Below, in pieces: positions 34,550-44,940 of a stretch of 64,000 bases of DNA. A program made the translations under genes and the position numbers. The notes under the pieces were generated by a model. The model was not told the DNA's origin and searched no databases. It saw only the letters and a list, made by a program, of their open reading frames with translations. This DNA comes from Mycobacterium rhizamassiliense (GTDB lineage Bacteria; Actinomycetota; Actinomycetes; Mycobacteriales; Mycobacteriaceae): the NCBI RefSeq assembly GCF_900157375.1, contig NZ_LT721901.1, positions 1,048,365 to 1,112,364 of the forward strand, in the 5' to 3' direction. Every line of letters starts with the position of its first letter. Positions within the stretch are counted from its first letter, which is position 1.

Positions 34550-35905
34550 ATGACGGGCGACAACGTACTGATCGTGCACTGGCACGACCTGGGGCGCTAC
34601 CTCGGTGTCTACGGTCATCCGGACGTCTGCAGCCCCCGACTCGACGCGCTGGCCGCCGAAAGCATCCTGTTCACCAGGGCCCACGCCACCGCACCGCTGT
34701 GCTCGCCGTCGCGGGGATCGTTTTTCACCGGCCGCTATCCGCAGAGCAACGGGCTGGTCGGGCTGGCCCACCACGGCTGGGAATATCGCGCCGGCGTCCA
34801 GACGCTGCCCCAGATACTATCCGAATCCGGTTGGTATTCAGCGCTTTTCGGCATGCAGCACGAATCTTCGTATCCGAAGCGGCTGGGCTTCGACGAGTTC
34901 GACGTGTCCAACTCGTACTGCGAGTACGTAGTGGAGAAGGTGGCCGACTGGTTGCGCGGCGACGTGCCGCAGCGCGCACCGTTTCTGCTGACGGCGGGGT
35001 TCTTCGAGACGCACCGGCCGTACCCGCGGGACCGCTACGAGCCGGCCGACAGCGCGGCCGTCGACCCGCCCGACTACCTGCCCGACACCCCCGAGGTGCG
35101 CGGCGACCTCGCCGACTTCTACGGGTCCATCAGCACCGCCGACGCCGCGGTCGGCCGGATCCTGGACACGCTGGCCGAGACGGGACTGGACGCCAACACC
35201 TGGGTGGTGTTCTTCACCGATCACGGTCCGGCTTTCCCCCGCGCGAAATCCACCCTCTACGAGGCGGGAACGGGCGTCGCGATGCTGATCCGCCCGCCGA
35301 CCGGGCGGGCCGTCGCGCCGGGGGTCTACGACGAGTTGTTCAGCGGCGTCGACCTGGTCCCGACGCTGCTGGAGCTGCTGGGCCTCGACGTGCCTGCCGA
35401 TGTCGAGGGTGTGTCGCATGCGCACGCGCTGCTCGCGCCGGAGACGCCCGCCGATCCGGTGCGCGAGCAGATCTACAGCACGAAGACCTATCACGACTCG
35501 TTCGATCCGATTCGGGCAATCCGCACAAAGGATTACAGCTACATCGAGAACTACGTGCCCCGGCCGTTGCTCGACCTGCCGTGGGACATCGAGGAAAGCC
35601 CGTCGGGCCTGGCGGTCGCGCCGTTCGTCAAGGCGCCGCGCCCGCCGCGCGAACTCTACGATCTACGGGCCGATCCCACCGAGACGCGTAACCTGCTGGC
35701 CGACGGTGACCCCGCCATGGACGCGATCGCGGCCGATCTCGCTGTGCGCCTGCATGATTGGCGCCAGCGGACGGGCGACGTCATTCCTTCCGACTTCGCC
35801 GGCAGCCGCATCGCGCAGCGCTACACCGAGACGTATCTGCAGATCCACCACACCACTCCGACCAGCCGGTCGGCCATCGCCGTCGACCGTGGCGTCGAAG
35901 AGTGA
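34550..35905 (+). CDS. Sulfatase, Rv0296c ortholog
   Basis: Formylglycine-type sulfatase of 451 residues. The activation motif is C51-S-P-S-R55 (PLCSPSRGSFFTGRYPQ), so C51 would be converted to formylglycine. Metal-binding and catalytic segments are present: NVLIVHWHDLGRYLGVYG at the start, FLLTAGFFETHRPYP and WVVFFTDHGPAFPRAKSTLYEAG later. There is no signal peptide, so it is probably cytoplasmic. The ATG at 34550 has GAAGAGG upstream; GTG at 34541 is also possible. Substrate unknown. The Stf0 sulfotransferase Rv0295c next to it in Mtb is absent here. Confidence 0.9.
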   Translation: MTGDNVLIVHWHDLGRYLGVYGHPDVCSPRLDALAAESILFTRAHATAPLCSPSRGSFFTGRYPQSNGLVGLAHHGWEYRAGVQTLPQILSESGWYSALFGMQHESSYPKRLGFDEFDVSNSYCEYVVEKVADWLRGDVPQRAPFLLTAGFFETHRPYPRDRYEPADSAAVDPPDYLPDTPEVRGDLADFYGSISTADAAVGRILDTLAETGLDANTWVVFFTDHGPAFPRAKSTLYEAGTGVAMLIRPPTGRAVAPGVYDELFSGVDLVPTLLELLGLDVPADVEGVSHAHALLAPETPADPVREQIYSTKTYHDSFDPIRAIRTKDYSYIENYVPRPLLDLPWDIEESPSGLAVAPFVKAPRPPRELYDLRADPTETRNLLADGDPAMDAIAADLAVRLHDWRQRTGDVIPSDFAGSRIAQRYTETYLQIHHTTPTSRSAIAVDRGVEE

Positions 35906-35908
35906 CGG

Positions 35909-36694
35909 CTACTGGCCTGACCGGGCCGATCCGCTGACCTCGGCGACGATGAATACCCGCCGGAACGGGAAGATCGTCGTGCCGTCGGCCCGGGCCGGGT
36001 AGGCGTCGTCGAGCAACGGAATCAGCTCCTCGCGGAACTGCCCCCAGCCCGCCTCGTCGAGCCGCTCGCGCACCGGGACCAGCGCGGTGCCGGTAATCCA
36101 TTCCAGCACTGGGTGTTCCCCGGTCAGCTGGTGCAGGTACGTCGTCTCCCACGCGTCGACCCGGCAGCCGGCGTCCATCAGGACGTTGGCGTAATACGTG
36201 GGCGGCTGAACCACCGCACCCACCCGAAACGGTATGTCCTTCAACGTCTTTGCGTAGTGTTCGCGGCGCGCCACCGCCCGCACCGCAGCGTGGGACGGCG
36301 TCTCGAAGTTGCCCGGGATCTGCACGGCGATCCAGGACCCCTGCGGGAGTTGACCGATCCAGCGCAGCAGCAGGTCGGCATGTTCGGGCACCCAGTGCAG
36401 GGCCGCGTTGCTGACGACCACATCGGTGTCGGGCTTGGGCGTCCAGTCGCGCAGGTCGCCGACGGCGGCGTCGATGCCGCGCTCCCGCGCCGCGGCGACC
36501 ATCTCCGGCGAGGTGTCCATCGCCTCGATGACCGAGCCCGGCCACCGCTTCTCGAGGTATTTGGTCAGGTTCCCCGGCCCACAACCCAGATCGACCACCC
36601 GGCGCGCCCGCTCGGCCCCCACCCGCGACAGCAGATCGTAGAACGGGCGGCTGCGATGGTCCGCAAACGCCAGGTAGACGTCGGGATCCCACAT
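35909..36694 (-). CDS. tam: Trans-aconitate methyltransferase (Rv0294 ortholog)
   Basis: SAM-dependent methyltransferase of 261 residues, the same length as in Mtb. Motif I is [15 protein letters not shown] near residues 33-47, followed by [16 protein letters not shown] and [18 protein letters not shown]. The start [25 protein letters not shown] is typical of trans-aconitate 2-methyltransferases, which detoxify spontaneously formed trans-aconitate. It ends 3 nt from the convergent sulfatase. Confidence 0.9.
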   Translation of the reverse strand: MWDPDVYLAFADHRSRPFYDLLSRVGAERARRVVDLGCGPGNLTKYLEKRWPGSVIEAMDTSPEMVAAARERGIDAAVGDLRDWTPKPDTDVVVSNAALHWVPEHADLLLRWIGQLPQGSWIAVQIPGNFETPSHAAVRAVARREHYAKTLKDIPFRVGAVVQPPTYYANVLMDAGCRVDAWETTYLHQLTGEHPVLEWITGTALVPVRERLDEAGWGQFREELIPLLDDAYPARADGTTIFPFRRVFIVAEVSGSARSGQ

Positions 36695-36805
36695 GTCGGG
36701 CCTCCTGGATCGACACCGTCGCTCGTCGGCGGATAGACAAACCGTATTACCGCACCCCGCCCGCGGGGCCGGTTGGGGCAGGAAACCGCACCCAAGGCGA
36801 TAACA

Positions 36806-38008
36806 TTGCGATTTGTGGCGCCGGACTCGGATCCCATCGATCCGGCACCGGGGATTCCCGACGTCCCCGGTGCCGATCTGCCGCCGGGCGCCGACGGACT
36901 GCCGCCGCTCTCGTCGCTGAGCCCGGGCACCCGGCTCGTCGTCGAGGCCTCCGCGATCGGCGATCTCGCGCTGCGCACCTGGGTCGCCTCGCTGCTGGCC
37001 ACCACCGTGACACCGATCGTCGCGGCGACGTCGATGCGCCACAGCGACGAGCGCACCAACCTGAACTTCTACGCCGAGCTCGCGGCCGAACACGACTCGG
37101 AGAAGTCGTTTCCGCCGCCCACCAAAGTGCCCCGGGTTTCGTCGCGACCGGCCGGCCGGCTTGCCGCGTGGATGGCGCACGGCACGGTCGACAACATCGC
37201 CTTCCCCAGCAGCTTCCGTGCCATCAATCCGGCGATGCGACAGCGGTGGGACGCATTCAAGTCCAACAATGTTGTGCGCGCGCAACATTGGCGTCATGAC
37301 GACGGACCCCGCCCCACGCTGTGTGTGATCCACGGCTTCATGGGGTCGTCGTATCTGGCCAATGGCCGGTTCTTCTCGATGCCGTGGTACTACCGGGCCG
37401 GCTACGACGTGCTGATGTTCAGCCTGCCGTTTCACGGCCAGCGGGCCGAAAAGCTGTCCCCGTTCAGTGGTTTCGGCTTTTTCGCCGGTGGCCTCAGCGG
37501 GTTCGCCGAGGCGATGGCCCAGGCCGTGCACGACTTCCGGTCCGTCATCGACTATCTGCGGCACACCGGCGTCGAGCGCATCGCGCTGACCGGTATCTCG
37601 CTGGGCGGCTACACCTCCGCGCTGGTGGCGTCGGTGGACGACCGGCTCGAGGCCGTCATCCCCAACTGCCCGGTCGTCACGCCTGCGACGATGTTCGACG
37701 AATGGTTCCCGGCCAACAAGATGGCGCGGCTGGGATTCCAGATGTACGGCATCGGCCGCGACGAGCTGGACGCCGGCCTGGCCTACCACGGCCCCCTGAA
37801 CTACCAGCCGCGGCTGCCCAGGGATCGCCGGATGATCATCACCGGCCTCGGCGACCGGATGGCCCCACCCGGACAGGCCGTCATGCTGTGGGAGCACTGG
37901 GATCGCTGTGCGCTGCACTGGTTTCCGGGCAACCATGTGGTGCACGTGAGCCAGCTGGACTACCTGCGCCGGATGACGGCTTTCCTACACGAGGTCATGT
38001 TCGACTAG
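36806..38008 (+). CDS. Alpha/beta hydrolase, Rv0293c ortholog
   Basis: A 400-residue hydrolase. The nucleophile sits in [38 protein letters not shown] forms the oxyanion strand. The acid and His are in [14 protein letters not shown] and the FPGNHVVH segment near the C-terminus. The ~100 N-terminal residues are family-specific. TTG at 36806 has AAGG eight bases upstream and gives the Mtb length; GTG at 36815 is possible. It overlaps eccE3 by 24 nt in antisense. Its link to ESX-3, if any, is only by position, conserved in Mtb. Confidence 0.8.
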   Translation: MRFVAPDSDPIDPAPGIPDVPGADLPPGADGLPPLSSLSPGTRLVVEASAIGDLALRTWVASLLATTVTPIVAATSMRHSDERTNLNFYAELAAEHDSEKSFPPPTKVPRVSSRPAGRLAAWMAHGTVDNIAFPSSFRAINPAMRQRWDAFKSNNVVRAQHWRHDDGPRPTLCVIHGFMGSSYLANGRFFSMPWYYRAGYDVLMFSLPFHGQRAEKLSPFSGFGFFAGGLSGFAEAMAQAVHDFRSVIDYLRHTGVERIALTGISLGGYTSALVASVDDRLEAVIPNCPVVTPATMFDEWFPANKMARLGFQMYGIGRDELDAGLAYHGPLNYQPRLPRDRRMIITGLGDRMAPPGQAVMLWEHWDRCALHWFPGNHVVHVSQLDYLRRMTAFLHEVMFD

Positions 38009-38998
38009 CGTGTCCGCCTCGGACGCCCGGTGCGCCCCCGAAGTCGGAGTGGGCCAGTCCAGGGTCGCCAGCACGCCGTCGGCCGCTTCGGTGTGCCCGT
38101 CGAGCCGGTGGGTGGACAGCAGATCCAGGGCGATCAACGCCGGCAGCTGATTCCCGCGCTGGGCGATCAGGCCGGGCAGCGGTGTCCCCTTGTCGGGAGC
38201 GGTCTCGGTCAGAAACGCGCAGGCCGCCGCGATGGTGTGGGGGCGGCCGGGACCGCCGCCGGCGATCTCCAGCGCCGTGCACGTCTCGCGCGCCTCGTAC
38301 GACCGGATCGCGTCCAGCGTCTGCGACAGCGCGTCGTCCACGCTCACCTGGTATGCCACCACATGATCCGAGGCGCCCCGCTGCACCGCGGACCAGGTCT
38401 CGCGGGCCTTCGGGGTGACCAGGCGCGGCACATCTTCCACCCCGACAACGTTGGCGTCCCAGCCGATCTCGCGCAGATGATCGGCGAGCCGGCGCGCCAC
38501 CACTTCGGCCGTCTCCTGCAACGGGATCCGCGACGAGCGCGCCTGCAGCGCCGCGAGGTTGTCGGCGGCCGAGATCGTGATGCCGACCCACGTCTCCCGC
38601 CTGGACACGTCAGAAGCGTTGTCGCGGCTGGTGATTCGGATCTTGTCGGCGCGAATGCCGTAGCGGTCCAGGTAGCGGGCGATGACCGGCAGCGGGAGCA
38701 CCTCGCGGTCGTCGAGCGGCGCCCCGATGCGCAGCAGCGCGGTGGTCGCGGCGGCTCCGGCCAGCTCGATCGGCTTGCCGCGGCGGCCCGTCATCGCCAG
38801 GCGACGACCCAGGATGGTGGTGAAGTGCAGTCGCCCCCACCAGCCGAACAGCACGACGACAACGGCGACGGCGATGCCGAGCAGCCAGTAGTCGCGGGTC
38901 GAGTGCCACGGGTAGGCCAGCACGGCAGGCACCACGGCCAAGGCCGCCAACGTGATTCGGCCGGGGCCTGGGACGGGGATCGAGCTCAGCTGGCTCAT
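37985..38998 (-). CDS. eccE3: ESX-3 membrane component EccE3
   Basis: Peripheral subunit of the ESX-3 membrane complex, 337 residues. Two N-terminal helices (ITLAALAVVPAVLAYPW and YWLLGIAVAVVVVLFGWW) are followed by a periplasmic/cytoplasmic domain as in EccE proteins. It is the last gene of the ESX-3 cluster; its ATG overlaps the mycP3 stop as ATGA. The 3' end overlaps the Rv0293c-like gene. Confidence 0.93.
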   Translation of the reverse strand: MSQLSSIPVPGPGRITLAALAVVPAVLAYPWHSTRDYWLLGIAVAVVVVLFGWWGRLHFTTILGRRLAMTGRRGKPIELAGAAATTALLRIGAPLDDREVLPLPVIARYLDRYGIRADKIRITSRDNASDVSRRETWVGITISAADNLAALQARSSRIPLQETAEVVARRLADHLREIGWDANVVGVEDVPRLVTPKARETWSAVQRGASDHVVAYQVSVDDALSQTLDAIRSYEARETCTALEIAGGGPGRPHTIAAACAFLTETAPDKGTPLPGLIAQRGNQLPALIALDLLSTHRLDGHTEAADGVLATLDWPTPTSGAHRASEADTLVEHDLV

Positions 38999-40386
38999 CG
39001 GGTGGTCTCCTTTCTCCGGGTGATCGCCGCAACGCCTGCGATCACCGCAACAACCAAAGCCAGTGCGGCGGTTCCCACGAACGCGACCGTGCGCGGGGTG
39101 GTGTCCTTCGGCGCAGGCGCCGGCGGCACCGCGACCGGTTTCACCGACGGCGCGGCGGCCGCGTTGGCCGCGGGCAGTTGCCACGTCAGCGCCGCGACCG
39201 GGTCCACACTGCCGGTACCGACGACATCGGACGGCGCGCGCGAGCCGTTGTGCGCGGTGGCCGTGATGCGGCGCATCACCTCGGTCGCGTTCAGCGTCGG
39301 GTACTTACTGCGCACCAGCGCCGCGACGCCGGCCACATAGCCGGCCGCGTAGCTGGTGCCGCTCAGCGAGGCCAGCTGCTGGTGTTCGTCGGGCAGGCCA
39401 TTGGCCAGGCCACCGCCGTCGCGATTGCTCACCGAGACAATGCTTTCGCCGGGTGCCGCGACACCGACCCACGGCCCGGCCATACTGAACTTCGACGGCT
39501 GACCGTCGGGGTTCAACGCCGCCGCCGACAGCACATACGGCTGCCACACTGACGGGACGGAGATCGACGTGACACCGGCCCAGTTCCGCGGGTCGCCCGG
39601 GCGGCTCAGGTCGGTCAGCGGGTTGGACTCGCACGACGTTCCGCCGCCGACCGACCCGGTCGACCCGGTGTTGCCCGCGGCCGCCACGATCACCGCGTCC
39701 TTGTCGACCGCCGCATAGCGAACCGCCGCGCCCAGCGCGGCCTGGTCGATGGGCCGGTCGGCGGGCACGCAGACCACCGTCGAGACATCGATCACCCGCG
39801 CACCCAGATCGGCGGCGTGCACGATCGCCCGGCTCAGCGCGGTGAGCTCCTGCGAGGCCCGGGCCAGCAGCGGATCGCCGCCGGGGGTGCGCGGCGAGAA
39901 CTTGGCCGACGTCGCCCGGATCGACAGCACCCGGGAAGCCGGCGCCACGCCCGAGAAGCCGTCGTCGCCGGACGGCTGGCCGGCGACGAGGCCGGCGACC
40001 AGCGTGCCGTGCCCGTCGCAGTCGGTCAGGCCGTCGGTCGTCTCCACGAAATCCCCGCCGGGATCGACGTTGGGCAGCCGCGAACTCGGCCGCACGCCGG
40101 TGTCGATGACGGCCACCAGCTGGCCCTCACCGCGGGAAAACTGCCATGCCGCAGGCAGATTCAGCGTCGCCTGGCTAGCCGTGACGGCGCCCGCGTCGCT
40201 GCCGGCGATGACGCCCGAGGTGCTGCACGGACCGCGCTGCTCCATCGGCTGCACCGGCCCCGGCGCGCCACTCGGCGGCGGCACACCCGGGTCGACAGCG
40301 GGCTGGTTGATCGCCAGCGCCGTGGGGCAGGCCCAGACCGTGACGGTCAATGTCGCGGTCAGGCAGGCTAAGCCGGCCCGAATCAT
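38995..40386 (-). CDS. mycP3: Mycosin-3, subtilisin-like serine protease of ESX-3
   Basis: Membrane-anchored subtilisin of 463 residues. Signal peptide 1-25; catalytic triad D95 (VIDTGV), H126 (DGHGT) and S345 (SGTSYAAGY), with oxyanion N239 (AAAGNTG). A Pro/Ala linker and C-terminal helix (VAFVGTAALALVVAVIAG) anchor it in the inner membrane. Mycosins stabilise the secretion complex and cleave some substrates. The start overlaps the eccD3 stop as ATGA, and its stop overlaps eccE3 the same way. A longer open frame exists but lacks a signal peptide start. Confidence 0.95.
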   Translation of the reverse strand: MIRAGLACLTATLTVTVWACPTALAINQPAVDPGVPPPSGAPGPVQPMEQRGPCSTSGVIAGSDAGAVTASQATLNLPAAWQFSRGEGQLVAVIDTGVRPSSRLPNVDPGGDFVETTDGLTDCDGHGTLVAGLVAGQPSGDDGFSGVAPASRVLSIRATSAKFSPRTPGGDPLLARASQELTALSRAIVHAADLGARVIDVSTVVCVPADRPIDQAALGAAVRYAAVDKDAVIVAAAGNTGSTGSVGGGTSCESNPLTDLSRPGDPRNWAGVTSISVPSVWQPYVLSAAALNPDGQPSKFSMAGPWVGVAAPGESIVSVSNRDGGGLANGLPDEHQQLASLSGTSYAAGYVAGVAALVRSKYPTLNATEVMRRITATAHNGSRAPSDVVGTGSVDPVAALTWQLPAANAAAAPSVKPVAVPPAPAPKDTTPRTVAFVGTAALALVVAVIAGVAAITRRKETTR

Positions 40387-41813
40387 CGATTCAGGACCCA
40401 GCTGAACAGACCGACCAGGTAGGCGATGACGGGGATCAGCGAGGCGTCGAGGCCCGAGGCCACGAAGCCCAGCAGCCGGCGCAGCGGCAGCGAGTAGCTG
40501 TCCGGCGAGGCGATGAGCGGGTTCAGCGCCACCACCACCCACGCCAGCAGCAGCACGCTGAGCACCAGCACCGCACCCAGCGCGGCGCCGTACCGTCCCG
40601 TCGCGGTGTAGATCACCAGCAGGGCACCGGCCGCCAGGTAGGGCTGCGCCAACAGCCACGCCTTGCAGGCGGCCGAATCCCACACCCGGGCGCGCAGCAC
40701 GGAAGTCGCCGCCGTGGCGGCCACCACATACCAGCCGACCACGCTCAGCGTCTCGGGACGCAGCGCGACCGCCACCGACCCCAGCACGCTGAGCAACACC
40801 GCGCCCGCGATGAAGCCGCTCTGGTGGGCATCGCTGATGCGCACCCGCCGCGGGAAGTCCTCGAGCACCCGCAGCGACGGCGCCGACGGGCTCGGGTCAC
40901 CGGGCGCCGGGATGACCGGCAACGGGAAGCGAGCCCACAGCGCGGACAGCTGAGCGGTCTCGATGGCCACCAGCAGCGCGGCCACGATGAGCCCGGCACC
41001 GATGGTGAGCAGCGGCAGCCGCCAAAGCAATTCGGCGCCGGCCGCCAGGGCCACGCCCGCACCGAGCACCGTCGTGGCGGTGAAGAATCCGACGACGCGT
41101 TCGCGTTCCGGGCTCGGCACCAGCAGGGCGATCAGCGACCACGCGGTGACCCCCGCGGCGGCCAGCATCAGCTGCGCCGCACCGAATTTGCCGGGCACCG
41201 CCAGCGCCAGGGCCGCGGCGATGGGTACCAGCGCGGCGACCGACAGCGCCGTCCCGGTGCGCTCCGCACGCGCCGTGAGCAGCAGGCCGGCCACCGCGGT
41301 CAGCGCCGCGATCACGCTGACGGCGACCAGGCCGACCAGCGCGCCGGTGGCGACCCGGTAGGTGACGCTCAACCCCGTGGCCACCAACGCCACGACGATC
41401 GCCGCGGCCAGCGCCCCGCGCTGGATATGCGCTGCGCCCCAAGGCTTTAGCCGGGACGCCGAGAAGATCATCGCGGCATCGGCGATGTCCTCGACGATGC
41501 CGGGCGCGGCCGGGCCGACGGGCACCGGCTGCAACGCCAGCAGGTCGCCGTCGACGACGCCGACGGTGTCCAGGCTGGTGTCCAGGCTGAACGGCGCACC
41601 ACCGATCGGTGCCAGGCTCAGGTGCGAAACCGCGCCGGTCGCGGCGTCTGTGTGCACACCGCCGTCACCGTTTTGCGTCGTGGGAACGACCAATCGCTGT
41701 ACCGCGGGCAGGATTTCGCGCAGCGGCAACTCCGCGGGCAGGGCCATCTCCGTCAGCCTGCTGTCCGCGAGGATTGCCACGCGGACGATCGGCATGACGG
41801 TGCCGGAGGTCAC
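40383..41813 (-). CDS. eccD3: ESX-3 membrane channel subunit EccD3
   Basis: Eleven-helix subunit thought to line the ESX-3 membrane complex; 476 residues. An N-terminal ubiquitin-like domain (VMPIVRVAILADSRLTEMAL...) is cytoplasmic; helices start near residue 120 (GALAAAIVVALVATGLSV). The start GTG overlaps, as GTGA, the stop of a 13-codon ORF that has its own ribosome-binding site, so eccD3 translation may be coupled to it. An alternative internal ATG is at 41795. Confidence 0.95.
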   Translation of the reverse strand: MTSGTVMPIVRVAILADSRLTEMALPAELPLREILPAVQRLVVPTTQNGDGGVHTDAATGAVSHLSLAPIGGAPFSLDTSLDTVGVVDGDLLALQPVPVGPAAPGIVEDIADAAMIFSASRLKPWGAAHIQRGALAAAIVVALVATGLSVTYRVATGALVGLVAVSVIAALTAVAGLLLTARAERTGTALSVAALVPIAAALALAVPGKFGAAQLMLAAAGVTAWSLIALLVPSPERERVVGFFTATTVLGAGVALAAGAELLWRLPLLTIGAGLIVAALLVAIETAQLSALWARFPLPVIPAPGDPSPSAPSLRVLEDFPRRVRISDAHQSGFIAGAVLLSVLGSVAVALRPETLSVVGWYVVAATAATSVLRARVWDSAACKAWLLAQPYLAAGALLVIYTATGRYGAALGAVLVLSVLLLAWVVVALNPLIASPDSYSLPLRRLLGFVASGLDASLIPVIAYLVGLFSWVLNR

Positions 41814-41851
41814 CGGACCCCCAAATTACGCTGGGGCCATTCCTGGGACAT
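41810..41851 (-). CDS. 13-residue leader ORF coupled to eccD3
   Basis: ATG-started mini-ORF encoding MSQEWPQRNLGVR. AGAAGAG lies seven or so bases before its ATG, whereas eccD3 itself has no good ribosome-binding site. Its TGA overlaps the eccD3 GTG (GTGA), the arrangement used for translational coupling. It might encode nothing functional; conservation between species is the test. Confidence 0.4.
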   Translation of the reverse strand: MSQEWPQRNLGVR

Positions 41852-41877
41852 CGTGCTCTCTTCTCTTCTCGGTGCGG

Positions 41878-42747
41878 TTAGGCGTATTGGGTGGAGAAAT
41901 CTCGGGACAGCCGCTGGCCGGGGAACCAGTGGCCGTTGGGCAGGCAAGAGGTCAGCTGCTCGATTGCGGCGGCGATCGCGAACGGGGTCCCCGGCGCAAA
42001 CGTCGAGACCCACTCGCCGTCGAACGCGCGGGACGGGCTGACCAGTACCCGGCCCGCGGTCGTGTCCACCAGGCTCAAGCCGACCTCGGTGGTGGTGTGT
42101 TGCCCGTCGCGGTGAGCGCCCGCAACGACCTCGACGTAGCTGCGCGGCCCGGTGAAGACGGACTCGACCACCGGTCGCGCCGAGGACGGGATGCCCAGGT
42201 AGTCAATGACTTCCGCCAGCGGTGCGCCGGACCGTAGCCGTTCGTCGGCACGAGCCCCGACGCGCGCCGGCATGTTGAACTCGTCGAACCGTGCCGCAGG
42301 GCGTTGCCCCAGCCCGACGCCCAGAACCGGAACCAGCCCCAGCGCGTCGTCGATATCCATCGCGGTGAACGTGATCAGCTGCGCGCTGCGCAGCGCGACA
42401 AGGGTTTTGCCCGTGGTCCCGGCGCGCTGCGCGATCACGCCGCGCAGCAGCTCGCCGGTACCGGTGGCCGCGGCAGGCCCCACGTAACGCAAATCCAGCC
42501 ACCGGTCCGGGAAGCACACCACCCGGATCCAGTCGGCCACCGCTGGATTGATAACGCCGTCTGCCGACACCAGGCCCATCTGGGTCAGTTCGTCGCGCTG
42601 ACGAGAGAAGAACGCGTCTCGATGCGCGGCATCACAGTACGGCGTGGTGATCGCCAGCACCCACGGGAAGCTGCCCGCCCCAATGGTTTCCGCGATGAAC
42701 CACGCTTGGTCGACTGTCAGCTCGACGGCGTTGGGTTCGGCACTCAT
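41878..42747 (-). CDS. espG3: ESX-3 PE/PPE chaperone EspG3
   Basis: Cytosolic chaperone that binds the helical tip of PE-PPE heterodimers (here PE5-PPE4) and keeps them soluble for ESX-3; 289 residues. The EspG fold is recognisable from [21 protein letters not shown] at the N-terminus and the central beta-sheet segments ([20 protein letters not shown]). No signal peptide. It follows esxH by 10 nt and so lies in the substrate-chaperone part of the operon. Confidence 0.93.
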   Translation of the reverse strand: MSAEPNAVELTVDQAWFIAETIGAGSFPWVLAITTPYCDAAHRDAFFSRQRDELTQMGLVSADGVINPAVADWIRVVCFPDRWLDLRYVGPAAATGTGELLRGVIAQRAGTTGKTLVALRSAQLITFTAMDIDDALGLVPVLGVGLGQRPAARFDEFNMPARVGARADERLRSGAPLAEVIDYLGIPSSARPVVESVFTGPRSYVEVVAGAHRDGQHTTTEVGLSLVDTTAGRVLVSPSRAFDGEWVSTFAPGTPFAIAAAIEQLTSCLPNGHWFPGQRLSRDFSTQYA

Positions 42748-42757
42748 CTGACTGGAA

Positions 42758-43048
42758 CTAGCCGCCCCATTTACCGGCCTCGGCGGTGTCGCGAGCGTAC
42801 ATCGCCAGCGTGTTGGATTCGTGCGTGGTGGCCATCGACTGGTAGGCCCGCACCAGCGACTCCATCGCGTGGTTCCACTGCGCCTGCCAAACCTGGTAGG
42901 CCATGCCGGTGTCACCCTGCCAGGCGTTCTGCAGTGCGGCCTGCTCGGTGGAGATGTCGGCGCCGAGCCCCTGCAGCGTGCCGGCATAACCCGACATGTC
43001 CGCCGCGTGACCCAGCATCGCCGGGTAGTTGTACATGATTTGCGACAT
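42758..43048 (-). CDS. esxH: ESX-3 secreted WXG100 protein EsxH (TB10.4)
   Basis: Small secreted partner of EsxG, 96 residues. The WxG motif is in [14 protein letters not shown] near residue 43, between the two helices of the hairpin; the start [23 protein letters not shown] matches TB10.4, a well-known T-cell antigen. In Mtb EsxG-EsxH is needed for siderophore-iron use and inhibits host ESCRT. AAAGGA lies seven bases before the ATG. Confidence 0.96.
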   Translation of the reverse strand: MSQIMYNYPAMLGHAADMSGYAGTLQGLGADISTEQAALQNAWQGDTGMAYQVWQAQWNHAMESLVRAYQSMATTHESNTLAMYARDTAEAGKWGG

Positions 43049-43078
43049 CACAAGTCCTTTCGTCGGTTATCGGTCGGG

Positions 43079-43372
43079 TCAGAATCCGGTGTATCCGGAC
43101 GCGGCGGCGGCGTCGGCGGCCACATACGTGCCCGCGGCGTCACCGAGGTTCGCCTGCGCGATGTCGAGCAGCGTGTTGACCCGTGCGGCAGCTTCGACGA
43201 ACCGGGCGTGGGCACCCTGAAACGCCGCCGAGGACTCACCCTGGTGAAATGCCTGCGCGGACAACGCCTCCTGCTCGGCCTGGCTGATCGTGCTGCGCAT
43301 CAGCGCGGCCTTGGCGCTGAACGCCGACTGCGACGCCACCAACTGCGGGATGTGAGCATCGAGAAGACTCAT
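43079..43372 (-). CDS. esxG: ESX-3 secreted protein EsxG
   Basis: Partner of EsxH in a 1:1 secreted complex, 97 residues. The turn is FHQGESSAAF rather than a strict WxG, as in Mtb EsxG. The C-terminal YVAADAAAASGYTGF carries the YxxxD/E export signal (YVAAD). A strong AAAGGA ribosome-binding site suits its expected high expression. It lies 31 nt upstream of esxH. Confidence 0.95.
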   Translation of the reverse strand: MSLLDAHIPQLVASQSAFSAKAALMRSTISQAEQEALSAQAFHQGESSAAFQGAHARFVEAAARVNTLLDIAQANLGDAAGTYVAADAAAASGYTGF

Positions 43373-43438
43373 CGTGATTCCTTTCTGTTCCGTCTCTTCG
43401 GATTTCGGTCTTTGAAAACCACTCTGAAAGCCATGCTG

Positions 43439-44938
43439 CTAACTGTCTTGACCCCCCCTCCCCTTGTCGCCGGACCCATTCGGGCCCTCGGTGTCCTGAT
43501 CCCAGGTGCCTGGCACCATCGGCATCCGCGGGCCGCTGCCGAACCCATTGCCGGCCAACTGTGTCAGCCCGGCCGCCTGCATGTCCGCGTCTTTGGACGC
43601 GGTCCCGGCGAATCCCAGCCGCCCGGCCCCGCTGGCAGAGGCCGTCGCGAAGGCGAGTCGCTCCTCCTCGTTGGCCGGGGCGCCCCAGTCGGGGTTGACG
43701 TCGACGTTCATATCGAGGTACTCGTCGCTGTGATCGCGCATGGCCGCCCGCCTTCGCCGCCGCGCCGCCGCGGCGCTGGCCGGTACCGCCGCCGCGGCCG
43801 CCGGGATGGTGCCGGCCGGCGCCTTGATGCCGCCGCGGCCGCCCACCGTCGGCGAAAAGCCGGGTCCCGCGTCACCGCCCATCGCCACCGCGTACGGAAG
43901 TGTTGCAGGAGCCGGCGCCGGCGCCGGTGCGGCGGGCGCACCGGTGCCCGCGGGCGTCGAGGCCGGAGCGCCGGGTGCGCTGCCCATTGCGGGGGGAGCC
44001 ATGGCCGCCACCGGCATCGGCGCGGCAGGCTGCGACGTGAGACCCGGTGCGACCCCGGGAATGTCGTCGTCCCCAAGGTCGGGAAGTTGCTGCAGAAACA
44101 CGTTGACGCCGATGGCGATCGCCAGCGGTATCAGCAAAGGCGAGGCGAGAAGCAGGGTCCAGAATGTATAACCGAACGGAATGAAAAACGCCTCATAGGC
44201 GATGAAGAACAGCAGCGGGAAGTTGGCCACCAGTAACGGCCCCAACTCCGACAGGAAATTCTGCAGCATGTTTGACAGGTTCTGCATGAAATCCTGCAGC
44301 ATCTGCGCCAGCTGCTGCAGGAGCTGTTCCAGCCAGTTCCCCGAGCTTTGGGCATTCGGCGCGGCGAAGGTCGACACGTTGTCCGCCTCCATCGCGCCGG
44401 GAGTCCCGATGTTGGGCGCCACGGTGGTTCGGGGCGCGGATGCCAGCGCGGTACCCGAGACGATCTGGTAGGTGCCCATCGCGGCGGCGGCCTGGACCCA
44501 CATCCGCACGTAGTCGGCCTCGTTGAGGGCGATCGGGATGGTGTTGATCCCAAAGAAATTCGTCCCGACCAACGCCCCGTGCACCACGTGGTTGGTGGCC
44601 AGCTCCGGCAGCGTCGGCATCATCGCCAGGGCGCTGGTGTAGGCCGCGGCGGTGACCTCATGCTGCGCGGCGACGCCAGCGCTGTCCGCGCTGGCCTGCT
44701 GCAGCCACGCCAGGTACGGCAGATGCGCGGCCACGTACTGCGCGGCAGTCGGGCCTTCCCAGCCGCCAGCCTGCACCGCGCCCAGGATTCCGCCGAGTTC
44801 GGCTGCCGTTGAGGCGTATTCGGCGCTCAACGACGTCCAGGCGCCGGCCGCTGCCAACAGCGGGCCCGGCCCCGGGCCAGCACTCAGCAGCGCCGAGTGC
44901 AGCTCGGGCGGAGAAGCCATCCAGACGGGCGCGGTCAT
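43439..44938 (-). CDS. PPE4: PPE4-type protein of ESX-3 (PPW subfamily)
   Basis: PPE-family protein of 499 residues. The first ~175 residues form the PPE domain with PPE at residues 10-12 ([12 protein letters not shown]), a [10 protein letters not shown] motif near 56, and the [20 protein letters not shown] stretch. Hydrophobic helices follow ([18 protein letters not shown]). The C-terminus ends with LGFAGT and PMVPGTW, the PPW signature. It pairs with PE5 directly upstream (2-nt gap). In Mtb PE5-PPE4 is an ESX-3 substrate needed for iron uptake. Confidence 0.92.
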   Translation of the reverse strand: MTAPVWMASPPELHSALLSAGPGPGPLLAAAGAWTSLSAEYASTAAELGGILGAVQAGGWEGPTAAQYVAAHLPYLAWLQQASADSAGVAAQHEVTAAAYTSALAMMPTLPELATNHVVHGALVGTNFFGINTIPIALNEADYVRMWVQAAAAMGTYQIVSGTALASAPRTTVAPNIGTPGAMEADNVSTFAAPNAQSSGNWLEQLLQQLAQMLQDFMQNLSNMLQNFLSELGPLLVANFPLLFFIAYEAFFIPFGYTFWTLLLASPLLIPLAIAIGVNVFLQQLPDLGDDDIPGVAPGLTSQPAAPMPVAAMAPPAMGSAPGAPASTPAGTGAPAAPAPAPAPATLPYAVAMGGDAGPGFSPTVGGRGGIKAPAGTIPAAAAAVPASAAAARRRRRAAMRDHSDEYLDMNVDVNPDWGAPANEEERLAFATASASGAGRLGFAGTASKDADMQAAGLTQLAGNGFGSGPRMPMVPGTWDQDTEGPNGSGDKGRGGQDS

Positions 44939-44940
44939 TG

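Noticed and set aside
42758..43372. IS element or frameshift within the esx pair
   Set aside because: esxG and esxH are both intact, of normal length and well spaced.
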